Below the pieces are notes generated by a model. It was given only the letters and a program-made list of their open reading frames with translations. It did not search any database and was not told the DNA's origin. A DNA stretch of 64,000 bases from Siphonodentalium dalli (Eukaryota; Mollusca; Scaphopoda; Gadilida; Siphonodentaliidae): positions 9,587,814 to 9,651,813 of the forward strand of contig CP136063.1 of NCBI GenBank assembly GCA_032622095.1, in the 5' to 3' direction. Positions 1 through 11,439 of this stretch are shown here, one piece after another; positions within the stretch are counted from its first letter, which is position 1; each line of letters starts with the position of its first letter. A program made the position numbers and the translations under genes.

Positions 1-296
1 AAATGATATCAAAACGGCAGGAGTTAAAACAATAATACTGATTTCCTTATCACAACTAAAGAAGAAGTACAGACACCTTCGAGCAAAAATATAGTTCCAT
101 TTTAAATGTGTCTTTTCATGTTGACAAAAGTGTTCAACTACCCTTATCACCCATGCGTTTATCATAGTCGACCCAAATTAACAAAACACAACTTTAATAT
201 CCCAATTAAATTGTAATTAACACAACAATAACATTGATAAGTTCATAAACTGTGTCATCCCCGTCGGTGCCCCTGGCGGGAAGTTGAGTCATGACG

Positions 297-1901
297 TCAC
301 TGGCTATTCTCAGAATCGCTGTCAATCACACGAATTGTCCTTCGTTTTGGTTCAGTTGCACTTTTATCTTGGTTATAGATGTTGACGTTTATGGTTCCTC
401 CGGATATGGCACCTCCAAAAACTGTTATAGATTTGCTGTACAGCTGTGCATTTAGTTGTTTTGATAGTCCCACCGATTCGGGAACGACCAATGAAGGAGT
501 GGGCGAACTGTTATTTACATCAACAGTCATTTCCTGTGAAGTCGAAGGTCGACAGGTTGGGAAATCACCGTGTTTCAAACTTTCATTCGTGGAGATATCG
601 TTACTCCGAATTTTGGATATGTTACGGTGTTGCTCGTCATTTAGGTGACTGTAATTATTTATTGATGCCAGGTTTTTGTGTCCAGTGATCTGTATTATTT
701 GAGTTGGAGGAATATTTGATTCACTGAGTTTCTGAACAAGATGTTTTCGGGCACTGTGATTTGTGAGCCTTTTCTCGGAAGACAGACTAGCTGCTTTTGC
801 CATTCTTTTCATGATCGAGGTGAGTTTATTTACACCCACTGGCTGTCGTTTAAACCATTGGTCATTTGCACCAAGCTTGCTTTGATATGTATGTGTTGCT
901 ATGTAGAATGGGTCGGTAGGTTTACAGTAGTTCTTTGGTCTGAGTTCTGCAAATTTCTTGTAGACAGAAACAGGGCAACGATCTACATTTGATATTGCCT
1001 ACATTTTTGGCTTCACTGCCCTTACATCTCTGGGATTTTGTCCGGAACGAGTTTTTGTCTGTCGTTCTTCAAAATCTAGATATTCTTGCCCCAAAGAATC
1101 CTTGCAAAGCGTTACATCACCCCAACACATATCTCGATGCTCGTCGGACCCCCTCAAACCGAATTGTTGGGTGTTATAAAACCAAAGTGTGTTTAATATC
1201 GATTCTGGTGATGATGTACCGAAACACGAAGACTCCCACAGTTTCTCTATTTCATCATCATTTATTGGGTCAGATTTCCTGGCAAGGTTACCTAGACCTT
1301 GACCTTTTAAGCTTTTCTGTTTAGCCTTTAACACTTCGCGAACTTTCATGAATTCTGTGCTTGTAGCTATTTGAAAACCATAATCACACCGTTTCAACTC
1401 TCTGTCAAAACTGGACATAAATCCACGTAATGTTGATGGTTCATATTCAGCCCCTCCTTGTTTCCTGACCCCGAGAAAGAACTTGCTTAAAATAAGGCAC
1501 AGCTGATCTGGCGAAATTTCTTGGATGGGTCTGTCAACATTAATCTGAGGACTATGCATGAACGATTTAAGGAGTTTCATGTCATAATATGTTTTTGAGA
1601 GAGTACTTTTATTGACCTGGGCGTCTACATAATCTTGAATTTCTGTAGTAGGCACAAATATAAATCTTTCATCATCAGTGTTTACGTTTTGCGAGTTCAC
1701 ACGTGTCGTCTGATTCTGAATGAGTGACAGCCTTTCTTGTTTCAAATTCACCGTGAAGTCAATTCCATCCAATTTCACAACGAAAATGGCCCCGTGTGTT
1801 GATTGAATAACACGTTCTATCTTCCCAACGCCTTCATTGTCTATTTTGACTGACGATCCTACAGCGTACATAACATCGGAATTCGGATCACATGTCGACA
1901 T
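297..1901 (-). pseudogene. Crypton-type tyrosine recombinase, one in-frame stop
   Basis: One continuous minus-strand frame runs from an ATG at 1899-1901 to the stop at 297-299, broken only by a TAG at 999-1001. The frame stays open on both sides of it. Residues about 10-60 look like a small beta-barrel (VGSSVKIDNEGVGKI). The middle (FMHSPQINVDRPIQEISPDQ, then YEPSTLRGFMSSFDREL) resembles the SAM-like/DUF3504 region of Crypton-derived proteins such as KIAA1958. The tyrosine-recombinase residues are all present: Arg in LRGSDEHR (codon 1152-1154), NHSARKH (His 756-758, Arg 747-749), ITGHKNL, and the nucleophile Tyr in INNYSHL. The Gly/Ile/Asn-rich tail (GGAISGGTINVNIYN) is typical of this group. 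An ATG 72 bases further upstream (1973) also lies in frame, but MSTCDPNSD is the likelier start. The family excises and integrates DNA through a tyrosine-linked intermediate. It could be a recently dead transposon or a domesticated copy; the TAG could also be a sequencing error or polymorphism. Confidence 0.8.
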
Positions 1902-1973
1902 TTTTATTTTGTAAACAGAGCAGAAATAGTTCCGGTATTGACATCGATATGATGATATCATTGCGCTAAGCAC

Positions 1974-2744
1974 CGCGCGTGCGTCATCTCACGTGGCGAT
2001 AATACACGTGTGTCTTACTCAAAATTATTAAACCGGATATAGTGGCTAATTATGTGATAAAAAACGGTATGAAAGATATTCATATAGTACTGGGTAAAAT
2101 GCGTATATTCTATTGTCCGTGTCTCAAAATAGTAGTCCTAGTTGCCTGAGATCAAGTGATAAAACACGAATATTTCGCTTTTATCACAAGAATGCATGGT
2201 GGTATACCATGAACTAAATTTATTAAAACACGAAGGAGTACCGTAGACTATCGTCAATAAATTCTAAACTTGACAAAATTGCCTACATACTCTGTGACAA
2301 AGACTGTGTTTCTACCTGGAAATTATATTTGGTTGAATTCACCAATGCCACATCTACGCGAAACTTACTACGTTTTCTTCAACCGCATCACCACATTTAC
2401 TCCTTCTCCCTAATGTTACACATAGCTGCTGCACACAGAACCACAATAAATACTATTGCGTGAATGTTCAACGTTGAAATAACATCTTAAACGGTGATCA
2501 CTCGATATTTAGTATGATTATGTGGGTGGTATTGGTAAGATATTTTCAAACAAAAAATATAATGAAAACTAATAGTGTGCATTGCGTAGCTGCATATTCC
2601 AGTTGTAAAGTTGTGATTGAAGTAATTTGAACACAAGAGGTGGCATCAGAGATGCTGTGTCTCGTTTTCGGTGGCTTACCGCCGGTGGCTACCGCCAATT
2701 GGTGTGCATCAGTATCTGTAGACTAATTAATAGGTAAAATCGAA
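1974..2744. other. Non-coding stretch upstream of the Crypton
   Basis: No supported gene. The first 60 bases upstream of the Crypton frame are relatively CpG-rich (CACCGCGCGTGCGTCATC, CACGTGG) and could hold its promoter or an element end. I could not define Crypton termini or a target duplication. Confidence 0.4.
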
Positions 2745-3540
2745 AAATGACTAATTAAGGGCCATAACTCCATCAAATTTTATCGGGCCAGGCTGGTTTT
2801 CGAACTCGTCCGAAATATTCTTGGCAAGTATGTCTATTCCAAATTTTAAACAAATCGGAGGACGTTTGTTGAAGTTATCGCGCTAACGAGCTAAAAATTA
2901 ACGAAAAATGACTAATTAAGGGCCATAACTCTATCAAATTTTATTGGGCCAGGCTGGTTTTCGAACTCGTCCAGGATATTATTGGAAGACACTTATATAC
3001 CAAATTTTAGTTGAATCGGATGACGTTTGTTGAAGTTATCATGCTAACGAGCTCAAAATTCGTACAAAATGACTACTTAAGGACCATAACTCTATCAAAT
3101 TTTATCGGACCGGGCCGGTTTTCTAACTCGTCCGAAGTATTCTTGGGAGACACCTATATATCAAAATTTCAATCAAATAGGATGATGTTTGTTAAATTAT
3201 CGCGCTAACGAGCTGAAAATTTGTGAAAAAAATGACAAATTAAGGGCCATAACTCTATCAAATTTTATCGGACCTGGCCGGTTTTCGAACTCAACCGAGA
3301 TATTCTTGGGAGACACCTATATACCAAATTAACGTTTGTCGAAGTTATCGCGCTAACGAGCTGAAAATTCGTGAAAAATGACTAATTAAGGGCCATAACT
3401 CTATCAAATTTTATCGGACCAGGCCGGTTTTCGAACTCATCCAAGATATTCTTGGGAGACAACTATATACCAAATTTCAATCAAATCGGATAACGTTTGT
3501 TGAAGTTATCGCGCTAACGAGCTGAAAATTCAAAGGGCCA
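2745..3540 (+). repeat. Tandem array, ~161-bp monomer (GGCCATAACTC family)
   Basis: Five to six head-to-tail copies. The CCATAACTC landmark falls at about 2762, 2923, 3084, 3247, 3393 and 3538, giving spacings of 161, 161, 163, 146 and 145. Shared blocks include GACTAATTAAGGGCC, GGTTTTCGAACTC, TTCTTGGGAGACACC and GAAGTTATCGCGCTAACGAG. The shorter fourth unit has lost a block after ACCAAATT. Degenerate relatives appear at 28.7, 30.3-30.85 and 31.9 kb. Confidence 0.9.
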
Positions 3541-3740
3541 TAACTCTGTAATAAATGTGTGGACGAACCCGATTTTATTGTCTGCAGCTTACGTGCATGG
3601 TTATGTACTCACACACCAAATTTTTTTTAATAAATGGTTGAGTTATAAGCAAAACACGTCGCCCGCCCGCCCGCCCGCCCGCCGCCCGCCCGCCCGCTCA
3701 CCGTCCCTCATCAAACTATAAGTCGTGTTTTGGAAAAAAA
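3541..3740 (+). repeat. Divergent 3' end of the array with GCCC-rich microsatellite
   Basis: The last monomer diverges after GGGCCATAACTCTGTAAT. It is followed by a pure CG stretch of GCCC repeats at about 3659-3698. Ending this kind of array with a short GC-rich simple repeat recurs elsewhere in the window as GACGGACGG. Confidence 0.75.
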
Positions 3741-5110
3741 CTCGACTAAAAATTGTCTACTAAGAACACGGTTTGTTAGCAGCATGAAAATTAGTCTTAC
3801 ATACAATATGTGTTGTACCGTCTCTTTGATATGGTGAGAGGCGGTGCTAATCTATTGAATCTATGAGTGTTTCTTTACAGTATAATAAGCATTGCTACCA
3901 ATATGTATTGATTAATATCACCGGGAGTGTTGACAATTCCGGAAATATAACTAACATTTAGACCGCTAGAGTGTGCACTTAAATTTTGGCGTTACATTCA
4001 ATAATTAATCATCATGCCGAATGAAACTACCATGAACTGTGAGGCGAAACATTAGTTCGTGTGTTGCATGTCCGATATTATTATTTTTGGCCCGACAATT
4101 GGATGTTGGATAAGCAGAACACCCAAACTTTAAAGACGCAAATCATTGGGGTTTCACTTGCGGTGCAGTGGCCAATAAATCCTTCAGATGGATCTGTTTA
4201 ATGATGTGTGTACCTTTAAAGATATTCAACAACCGACTTGTATATTATCAATACATATTTTCACTCCTATGTGGTTTTCCAATATGTTGCTTTCTTTGTT
4301 GTATTGCTTGCAGTTGTGGCCATTTTGACAGCCATTTCATGGCCACGATTTAATAATTTTCTGTGTGTGTCACTCTATTCGCTCCTGTACTATAATTTAA
4401 CAAAAACTGGTATAACGGCGTAATTCCGATGCCACAATATATCGTATAATGAATTGTTTCGTAAACTGATGTAGTATAGACAACCATGTTGGACGCCATC
4501 TTGGATAACAAAGTTTCCCCACAGCGGATATTAGCGGATTTTGGATATGTTGTTCCAGAGGCTTTTCCGAGTCGAATGACACCAAAACCAGCTTGTATCC
4601 AATTTATTCCGGGTTGACCCCCAAATTCTGCTTCAACGACCACACTATATAGGTACAATGTATAGGTGCGTGCAAAAATACGAGAACATGTAGGCCCTAT
4701 AGGGAAAGTGATGCCACAAAAACGCTTATGTCGCCAGATGTCCCTTGGTTATTTCAGCTATGTCAATTACGTGGAGAATAATTCAGGGACCAAAGATGTC
4801 GTCGATGCACTACTGATTTGTGAAGAATAAACATGGATTTTGTGAACTGAGAACTGGTGTTGATGGCAAAGCTGTAAGGCAACATCGCCATAAATAAGCT
4901 TTCGTTATATAATCATGGATCTAGTGAAAAGGTGATTTGATAATATGACAAATCACCATAAAATATGATATAATTGATTTAGAGTATCAAACACCTGCAT
5001 ACATGCACAGAGACGCTTGCTGTTGACATTTCTTATTATAACATTGTCCTAATGTACGTGTTATAAATAGCCTTATATACTATTTGACAATTTTGGCTTG
5101 AGAACCCGTA
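3741..5110. other. No recognisable gene
   Basis: AT-rich sequence. The longest open frame (4350-4658, minus, 102 codons) has no recognisable domain and no convincing splice sites. I see nothing else that can be supported here. Confidence 0.4.
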
Positions 5111-5119
5111 CAAAAACTC

Positions 5120-5460
5120 CACATGTGATCACAGTTGACTCAGGAGAAATGTATTCAAATTAGACTGCTGGGTGAGAAATAAGGTAGCTAGTTCTCCTGT
5201 GAAATAAATTTCTACCCTAAATCTAACATGAGAAATATTTCTCAGGAGAAATTTCACACATGAGTTTATGGTAGAATGGGGACTTAGAGGATTCTGGCCA
5301 CAATCTGATCAGAATATCTCAGGAATAATTCTAAGTCAGATTTCTCACATGAGAATAGGGTAAAAATTTCTTAATCAGATTTCAATGGTGAGAATATGTT
5401 TATCTATAGCACATGTGGTCTGAGAAATCTGATCTGATGTGTGCTGGAGAATTCAAATTA
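5120..5460. repeat. CTCAGGAGAAA / TCACATGAGAA repeat cluster, left part
   Basis: Repeated short phrases that are partly self-complementary: TTTCTCAGGAGAAA, ACATGAGAAAT, TTCTCACATGAGAA, and a TTCTACCCTAAAT motif. The same phrases return at 6320-6655, partly inverted (TTAGGGTAG), suggesting one element with related ends about 1.4 kb apart. Confidence 0.6.
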
Positions 5461-6319
5461 ATTTAATTGTGCCAATTTTAAACCAACAGTTACTTGGATA
5501 AGCATGTGAGGCTATGCATGTCCAGTGGTAAAAGATCTGTATTTCTCTGTTTATAGAAGTTGTATTGTATTCACGAGAAGGGGCCTGGGGAAATGGAGTT
5601 ATATTATGGTCTTATTTGTGGATATTCTTTAATGATATAAGTGCCACAGATTAGAATTCACACCATTAGACTAGGTAAGCTAGAGTTAATATTTATTGAA
5701 ATGGCAGATCGAGAAATGGCAGAGGATTTTGGACTTCATGCAGTCACTTAAAATTTGGCATGTTTTAGTGCATGCAGTCTGTCGCTTTGACTTCATGTTC
5801 TCTCTGTAATTTATCAACCGAGTATATTTTATAACTATATTGAAGTTGAATTTTCCAAAGATATTAATAATGAAACCAAATTATATGTTAGTGGAATTGG
5901 TTGATATTTATAAAAGACTTACAATTGTAATAAAAAGTTCAATTGTGAGAATCTATTTAGAAAATGAATGACAACATTTATATGGAAGATTGATTGAAAG
6001 TAATTTGTACTTAATATAAATGTACAATATCTATATAATATATATATCAGATTCATTCCATAACTGCTGCATGTCTGACCTGTGTTTACTTGTATTTTTC
6101 ATATCAACTGTGTATTTGAATAGTTCTGCAGATTGATGACTATAATCTAACTTCTAGGATCAGGGATGCCAGCTAGAAGCACAAAATATCAAGGGGGCAA
6201 AAACAGTCTATGAACACTTCCTGAGGTCCCATTTACCACAACTGGGCCAGGGCAAGGTGGGATGGGGGTGGGTAGTGCCCCATACCTACTTCAGTGCTGT
6301 ATACCACATTTTCAGCAGA

Positions 6320-6655
6320 AACATTTCTACCCTAATCTCATTAGGAGAAACATTTCTACCCTATTCTCAGGAGGAATATTTCTACCCTATACTCAGGAGG
6401 AATATTTCTCAGGAGGAATATTTCTACCCTATTCTCAGGAGGAATATTTCTCAGGAGGAATATTTCTAACCTATTCTCAGGAGAAATCATAATATTTCAC
6501 AGTAGAACTCATGTGAACATATGAGAAATCATGTTAGTTTTAAAGCTCCACCCACCTCATTTGCATCTTAAAAAACTACTGAGAAACTCATGTGAGAAAC
6601 TAACATGAGTTTCACAGGAGAAACTCATGAGAAATTAGGGTAGGGAATTTTGGTA
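6320..6655. repeat. CTCAGGAGGAATATTTCT tandem repeat, right part
   Basis: At 6325-6490 units of the type ATTTCTACCCTATTCTCAGG and AGGAATATTTCTC alternate head to tail. They are followed by an inverted portion (CTCATGTGAGAAACTAACAT, ATTAGGGTAGGG). This array creates the short overlapping open frames here, which are not genes. Confidence 0.75.
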
Positions 6656-6659
6656 AGGG

Positions 6660-7640
6660 GAACACCGTGCTTTCAACTATGTGCAACTTTTTATAGTATT
6701 TTATCATTCATATGTCATAGACATGTTCAAATCAGTTCAAATCATTTTACATGCATATTAGGTGACATTTAATTTACAGATTCAGGATAAGATATATGCA
6801 AAACTGGATCCTGATATGTACAAAATTAATGTTTCAGGGATGTGTATATCTAGTTACGTTGTTGTTGTTGTTAAAATGAAAATAGAATAAACTAATGTAT
6901 TTAAAACCTGTGACATGTGTGACAGTTTCAAGAATGCCACCGTGACCCTTACAAATTGAACCGCTGTGTCCAGTAACAGGCGTTCTGTTGTAATTCGATA
7001 ATATACCTAACATCTGGTAATTTATTCCATTCGTGGGTACAATTTATATAATGGTCATTGATTATTTCACTGCATGTTGAAATTTAGCGCCACTGTGCCA
7101 GGCACTTCACCCTGCATCAATTTTAAGTTAAAAACGGACGACCGGGCATTGTTTCTATACAGAGATATGAATACTGGCTCCAATGAATGTCCGACCCCGT
7201 TTACATCTGATGCTAAATTGGCTCCGCCCACATATGATGACGTCTATCGTGAAAAGCGCTATTCATAGAATTCTTCTCATCCACATATAAATACAAGGAT
7301 GAGATATGAGTTATAATGTTTACATATCATTTCCATAGCAACTCACCACTTTTATATTTGACAGCAGAGTTGTGATTCAAATGATAGATATTTCCATGTG
7401 TCAAACAAAATAATTTGGTTCAGGACAGCTCGCTGAATATACAATATTTCTAAAATCTAACACATCTAATATTTTACTCAAAGTAATATAGTACATTACA
7501 TTGTCATGGTAACTGTGTTGATATAATCAGATGCCCACACTACCACAGTTTCAAGCTATGGCTGAACTAATTATTAGCAATTTTGTAACTCTCTGATAAT
7601 ACATTTCAGTGGTATAGCTGGGTTCCATTAAGTAAATAAT
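6660..7640. other. Intron-like sequence, no gene seen
   Basis: Contains a short GTT microsatellite near 6858-6872 and a 64-codon open frame at 7074-7268 with no recognisable motif. Nothing else is supportable. Confidence 0.4.
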
Positions 7641-7702
7641 ATATATGATTTATATGACATCTATTAATAATCACAGCTATATATGAATCATGTTATACTT
7701 AC

Positions 7703-7835
7703 ACTGATCCTCTGTCTTGAGGAATGGGATCAGACAGTTGACAAAATCAAACTCTCTGAAGTAACTTTTCTCTCCATGACCCTTGGCACAACTACGAAGG
7801 ATACCACATACATGTTTGTGTGCATCTTTATGTTT
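7703..7835 (-). CDS. Exon B' of the ARM-like gene (duplicate of exon B)
   Basis: A 133-base minus-strand exon with acceptor TTTTTCTTTCAG before 7835 and donor GTAAGTATAAC after 7703. It starts in phase 0 and ends one base into a codon, exactly like exon B at 33.8 kb. It encodes 44 residues beginning KHKDAHKHVCGIL and ending FDFVNCLIPFLKTEDQ; 30 of 44 match exon B, with the C-terminal half nearly identical. About 60-80 bases of flanking intron are also similar, so the block was duplicated as genomic DNA. It lies downstream of exon C in transcription order and can splice to it in phase. It could extend the helical array or be a stranded duplicate; no partner copy of exon C is visible to its left. 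Confidence 0.72.
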
Positions 7836-7904
7836 CTGAAAGAAAAATAATAGTTATAGTGTAAGAACATATTTTTACCTGCATAAGGCCAAAATAAAGA
7901 TGGA

Positions 7905-8235
7905 TACATGTTTCTGGTAAAAACAAGACAGTCAATGACGGGTCTCTCACCAGAATGTAAAGATGGAGAAGACTGGGACTCTGAAGACTACAATAGTCAG
8001 TACTTGTCAAATCACCTTATCATAAGTAGTTCTAAACAGGAGGGTCCTCGTTGAATGGTGGGGGAGGATACGGGAGTGTCCACCTTGAAAGTTCTAACTG
8101 CACACCCATCCCCCTCACCCAATAGATCATTGCCATTACTAGTACCTCCAAACCTAACCAAACTAAACTAAATTACAACTGGTACTTCAAGATCTCCAAC
8201 TGTTGGAAATTTACCAAACGAAACATTACTGATAT
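7905..8235. repeat. Dispersed repeat, inverted copy at 40.5-40.74 kb
   Basis: Shares phrases with the reverse complement of 40500-40740, including ACAAGACAGTCAATGAC, CTCACCAGA and GACTGGGACTCT, then CAGGAGGGT and CCACCTTGAAA in matching order. The open frame at 7828-8010 falls inside it and is not a gene. Confidence 0.65.
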
Positions 8236-8248
8236 TACAAGTGTAACA

Positions 8249-8302
8249 GGATATCTCCCCCACCCTGGATATCTCCCCCACCCTGGATATCTCCCCCACC
8301 CT
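8249..8302 (+). repeat. 18-bp minisatellite, three copies
   Basis: Three perfect copies of GGATATCTCCCCCACCCT in a row, followed by a broken fourth (GGATAGCT). Confidence 0.9.
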
Positions 8303-9095
8303 GGATAGCTTTCCCCTTTAATTATGACTAAATTTCACTAATTTGATATTGTTTGGTCCTGAAATAGCCAGAAATTTTTTTTTTTGACATAAATTTTGTT
8401 TCTATTTAAAAAAAAAAACAAGTGACAAATTCCCCCCCCCCCACACACACATATTTGATTGATTGATCCTGAGACGGCAAGAAAAATGTTTTTTTTTTAA
8501 TTTTAAATGTTTTTAATTTCTTTTTTCAAATGTTCAGGTTTGGATATTCCACCCCCCCCCAGCACCTACAAGACAAATGTTATTACTTCTTTGCTTTATA
8601 TAGTTTTCTTCCAAGAAATATATACATAAATAAAATTGGAACCTACAACTAGGGCTGCACGGTATTTCGATAATATACCGTTTATTCGATATCAATTTGA
8701 ATACCGAGAGAAACCGAATAGATTTTTGGACTACTCGATATACCGAGTACGTCGGTTTCCATTTCAAGGTATCGAATAAAGATTTTTTAAAAGTAAAATT
8801 GTCGTATATACCATTGGAAATCAATGTGGCTTGTAACGAAACTCGCAAATGGAAATAAAATGTTATGAGATATGATCCGTGTAGAGCTATATAGTGGGAT
8901 ATTGAGTTTCGCATTTGTGTACCTAATTAAGGGAAGATGGTATGGGGTTTCATTCACAGCTTGTGACAGTCAGTAGCGGCGTCTCTATTGCGTATGATCC
9001 CGGGAATAAAACAAAGGGCGCCCTTAGTCTGCATTCAAAGGCTGGTGTTAACTGACTGTGACTGGTTTGAAATTACATACGTCGCACCTCATGTG

Positions 9096-9103
9096 CATAT
9101 AAG
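9096..9103 (+). promoter_or_regulatory. TATA-like box inside the hAT element
   Basis: CATATAAG lies about 40 bases upstream of the ATG at 9143, in the GC-richest part of the element, as expected for a remnant transposase promoter. Confidence 0.4.
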
Positions 9104-9142
9104 CGTCACACGCCGCAGTAAAGCTTAAATCAACACAATACA

Positions 9143-9352
9143 ATGGCAACTTTGAGAATGATGGCACTACATGGGCGTGACAGTGAAACAAAATTGAGTA
9201 AAGCTAATGGGTTCTCTATAATACCTTGTGAAAAAATATTTAACATTGGTATATATCCACCTGAAGGCTGTCCCATAATTCAATTGAAAATGGATCTTTT
9301 TGCAAAAGTTAATACTAAGTCATTGGTGTGGACGCATTTCGGGTTAAAGTGA
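9143..9352 (+). pseudogene. Truncated hAT transposase N-terminus (BED finger onset)
   Basis: A 69-codon frame inside the hAT element. It ends SLVWTHFGLK followed by a stop. That segment matches the start of a BED zinc finger (S-x-VW-x-x-FG), where hAT/ZBED transposases begin. The Cys/His ligands and the whole RNase-H-like catalytic domain are absent. It lies correctly inside the TSD-bounded element and behind a TATA-like box. A short chance frame cannot be fully excluded. Confidence 0.5.
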
Positions 9353-9699
9353 AATGTATTCTTGTTGGTGTGATGTTGTTATATAATTATGAAGTTGATG
9401 TCCATGTTAATTAAATAAACGTACACAGTAAATATTAATATTCGTTGTTAATTCTTTCAAAATACGAAACTATGTCCCATTTGGGAAGCTACGAAGGGTA
9501 ACTCTACGTTGAGAAAATGCTCAGATATTCTGACTTGGATTACTTATTCGGTATTTAGTTAGTTATTCGGTTAGTTAAAAAATTAGTTATTCGATATGTT
9601 TTTTTCATTACCGTGCAGCCCTACCTACAACCTACCATGTAAACATATGAAATCTATGTCGGTGTGAACAATTGCTGTAGGTATGACTTCACCATCTAT

Positions 9700-10492
9700 T
9701 ATTAGGCAACATGGCGACTGTGGTGTTATTTCAGCCTGTCCGATTATTGCGAGCTACGAAAGTCCAAATATTAAGGGTTCAATCATTTGCCAAATGTTCA
9801 CAAAATTGTTGCTGTTCTTGTGTGTACATATATATCTGCCTGTCCAATTATTGGGAGCTACATAAATCACTGTATCAGCGTGTCCGATTATTGAGAGTTA
9901 CAAAAGTCCAAATACTAAGAGCTCAATCGTAGACTAATGTTTACAAAAATATCGCTGTTTTTGTGTATATATAGATCTGCCTGTCCAATTATTGGGAGCT
10001 ACATAAATCACTGTATCAGCGTGTCCGATTATTGGGAGTTACAAAAGTTCAAATAATAAGAGCTCAATCGTAGACTAATGTTTACAAAAATATCGCTGTT
10101 TTTGTGTATATATAGATCTGTCTGTCCTATTATTGGGAGCTACATAAATCAACATGTCCGATTATTGGGAGCTACAACAGTCCAAATATTAAGGGTTCAA
10201 TCATATGCCAATATTCATAAAATTGTTGCTGTTCGTGTGTGTATATATATATATCTGCCTGTCCAATTATTGGGAGCTACATAAATCACTGTATCAGCGT
10301 GTCCGATTATTGGGAGTTACAAAAGTCCAAATACTAAGAGCTCAATCGTAGACTAATGTTTACAAAAATATCGCTGTTTTTGTGTATATATAGATCTGTC
10401 TGTCCAATTTTTGGGAGCTACATGTATCAATCAGCGTGTCCGATTATTGGGAGCTACAAAAGTCCAAATATTAAGGGTTCAATAATTTCTTT
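9700..10492 (+). repeat. ~141-bp tandem array (TGTCCGATTATTGGGAG family)
   Basis: About five and a half copies. The TGTCC(A/T)ATTATTGGGAGC landmark recurs at about 9841, 9982, 10123, 10260 and 10401. Each monomer carries two related halves (TGTCCAATTATTGGGAGC and GTGTCCGATTATTGGGAG) joined by a region with AAAATATCGCTGTTTTTGTG. Confidence 0.9.
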
Positions 10493-11195
10493 GTAACCCC
10501 ACCAAACTGAATCAATGAAAACGATCATTTATTTGAAACCATAATCAAAGTTGTGGGCCATAAATTGACTGAGAAAATTAATGTTTTTCTGCAATATGTA
10601 ATGCTACATGTATATGTTTTGTAAACATTCAATCAGAGACTTTAACGGAGAAACCTGAGTGTGTTCGGATTCATTTGCATATGCAAATTAGATTGAAAGG
10701 TCAAAGTACGAGTTCACTATTGGCAGTCGCCATACAATACACACTTTCAGTTTCACTGTCATGACTGTGCATGAATATTTTAATTGTGTGAATGGTGTAT
10801 TGGGGATTTCATAATATAAATAGCAGTTGGGACCACATGTATGCGCCCACACAAGGTGACAAGTCGTGGAAGTTTATTTCAAGTTTGCAGCGAATGATGA
10901 GACAAAATAATTTGGTTCAGATGATTTATCAAAATTGATTTGAAAGTGAATCACAGCTGGTTGATCAGAAATAATAGGGCTGCAACGATTAATTGCGATA
11001 CACATGTATCGCAATACGATTTCTCATGATACATGTATCGTATCTTGTGAAGTGTATCGCGAATTCGCGATACAAAAATATCACCTATTTTTGTCGTCAA
11101 ATAGAAAAATTACCCGTATTTAGTGTTTTGTTCTAGAAATTTGGGTAGATAATCTTCACAGAACATGGTTTTTGCGTATAGTCACTATTGTGATA
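10493..11195. mobile_element. Sequence interrupting the 141-bp array, with a hAT-like end
   Basis: The 141-bp array stops near 10492 and resumes near 11196. The intervening block contains AGGGCTGCAACGATTA at 10976-10991, a typical hAT terminus, and then palindromic GATACATGTATC and CGCGAATTCGCG steps. I could not find the matching inverted end or a target duplication, so this is a fragment or a compound insertion. Confidence 0.45.
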
Positions 11196-11365
11196 CACTA
11201 CATAAATCACTGTATCAGCGTGTCCGATTATTGAGAGTTACAAAAGTCCAAATACTAAGAGCTGTTTTGTGTATATATAGATCTGCCTGTCCAATTATTG
11301 GGAGCTACATGTATAAATCGGCGTGTCCGATTATTGGGAGCTACAAAAGTGCTCGTGTGATAACG
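11196..11365 (+). repeat. Resumed fragment of the 141-bp array
   Basis: CTACATAAATCACTGTATCAG, then two TGTCC(G/A)ATTATTG(G/A)GAG halves, match the array at 9.7-10.5 kb. Confidence 0.85.
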
Positions 11366-11439
11366 GGGGTAACTGCAAAATTAGTCCATCGGATGGACTG
11401 GCTCAAAGTCCAAATTTTAGGAGGTTAATTATAAATAAT

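Larger units (their letters stand above)
8642..9631. mobile_element. Non-autonomous hAT transposon with perfect 8-bp TSD
   Basis: The element proper is 8650-9623 (974 bp). It begins TAGGGCTGCACGG and ends with the exact inverse CCGTGCAGCCCTA. It is flanked by a perfect 8-bp target duplication CCTACAAC at 8642-8649 and 9624-9631. Terminal bases and TSD length fit the hAT superfamily. Inside it keeps a TATA-like box and the start of a BED-type transposase frame, but most of the transposase is gone, so it would need an outside transposase. Confidence 0.88.

Noticed and set aside
4350-4658. 102-codon minus-strand frame
   Set aside because: No motif, no splice or promoter context, composition like the surrounding non-coding DNA.
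9700-10492. CRISPR-like array
   Set aside because: Period ~141 bp with no short constant repeat and variable spacers; eukaryotic tandem repeat.
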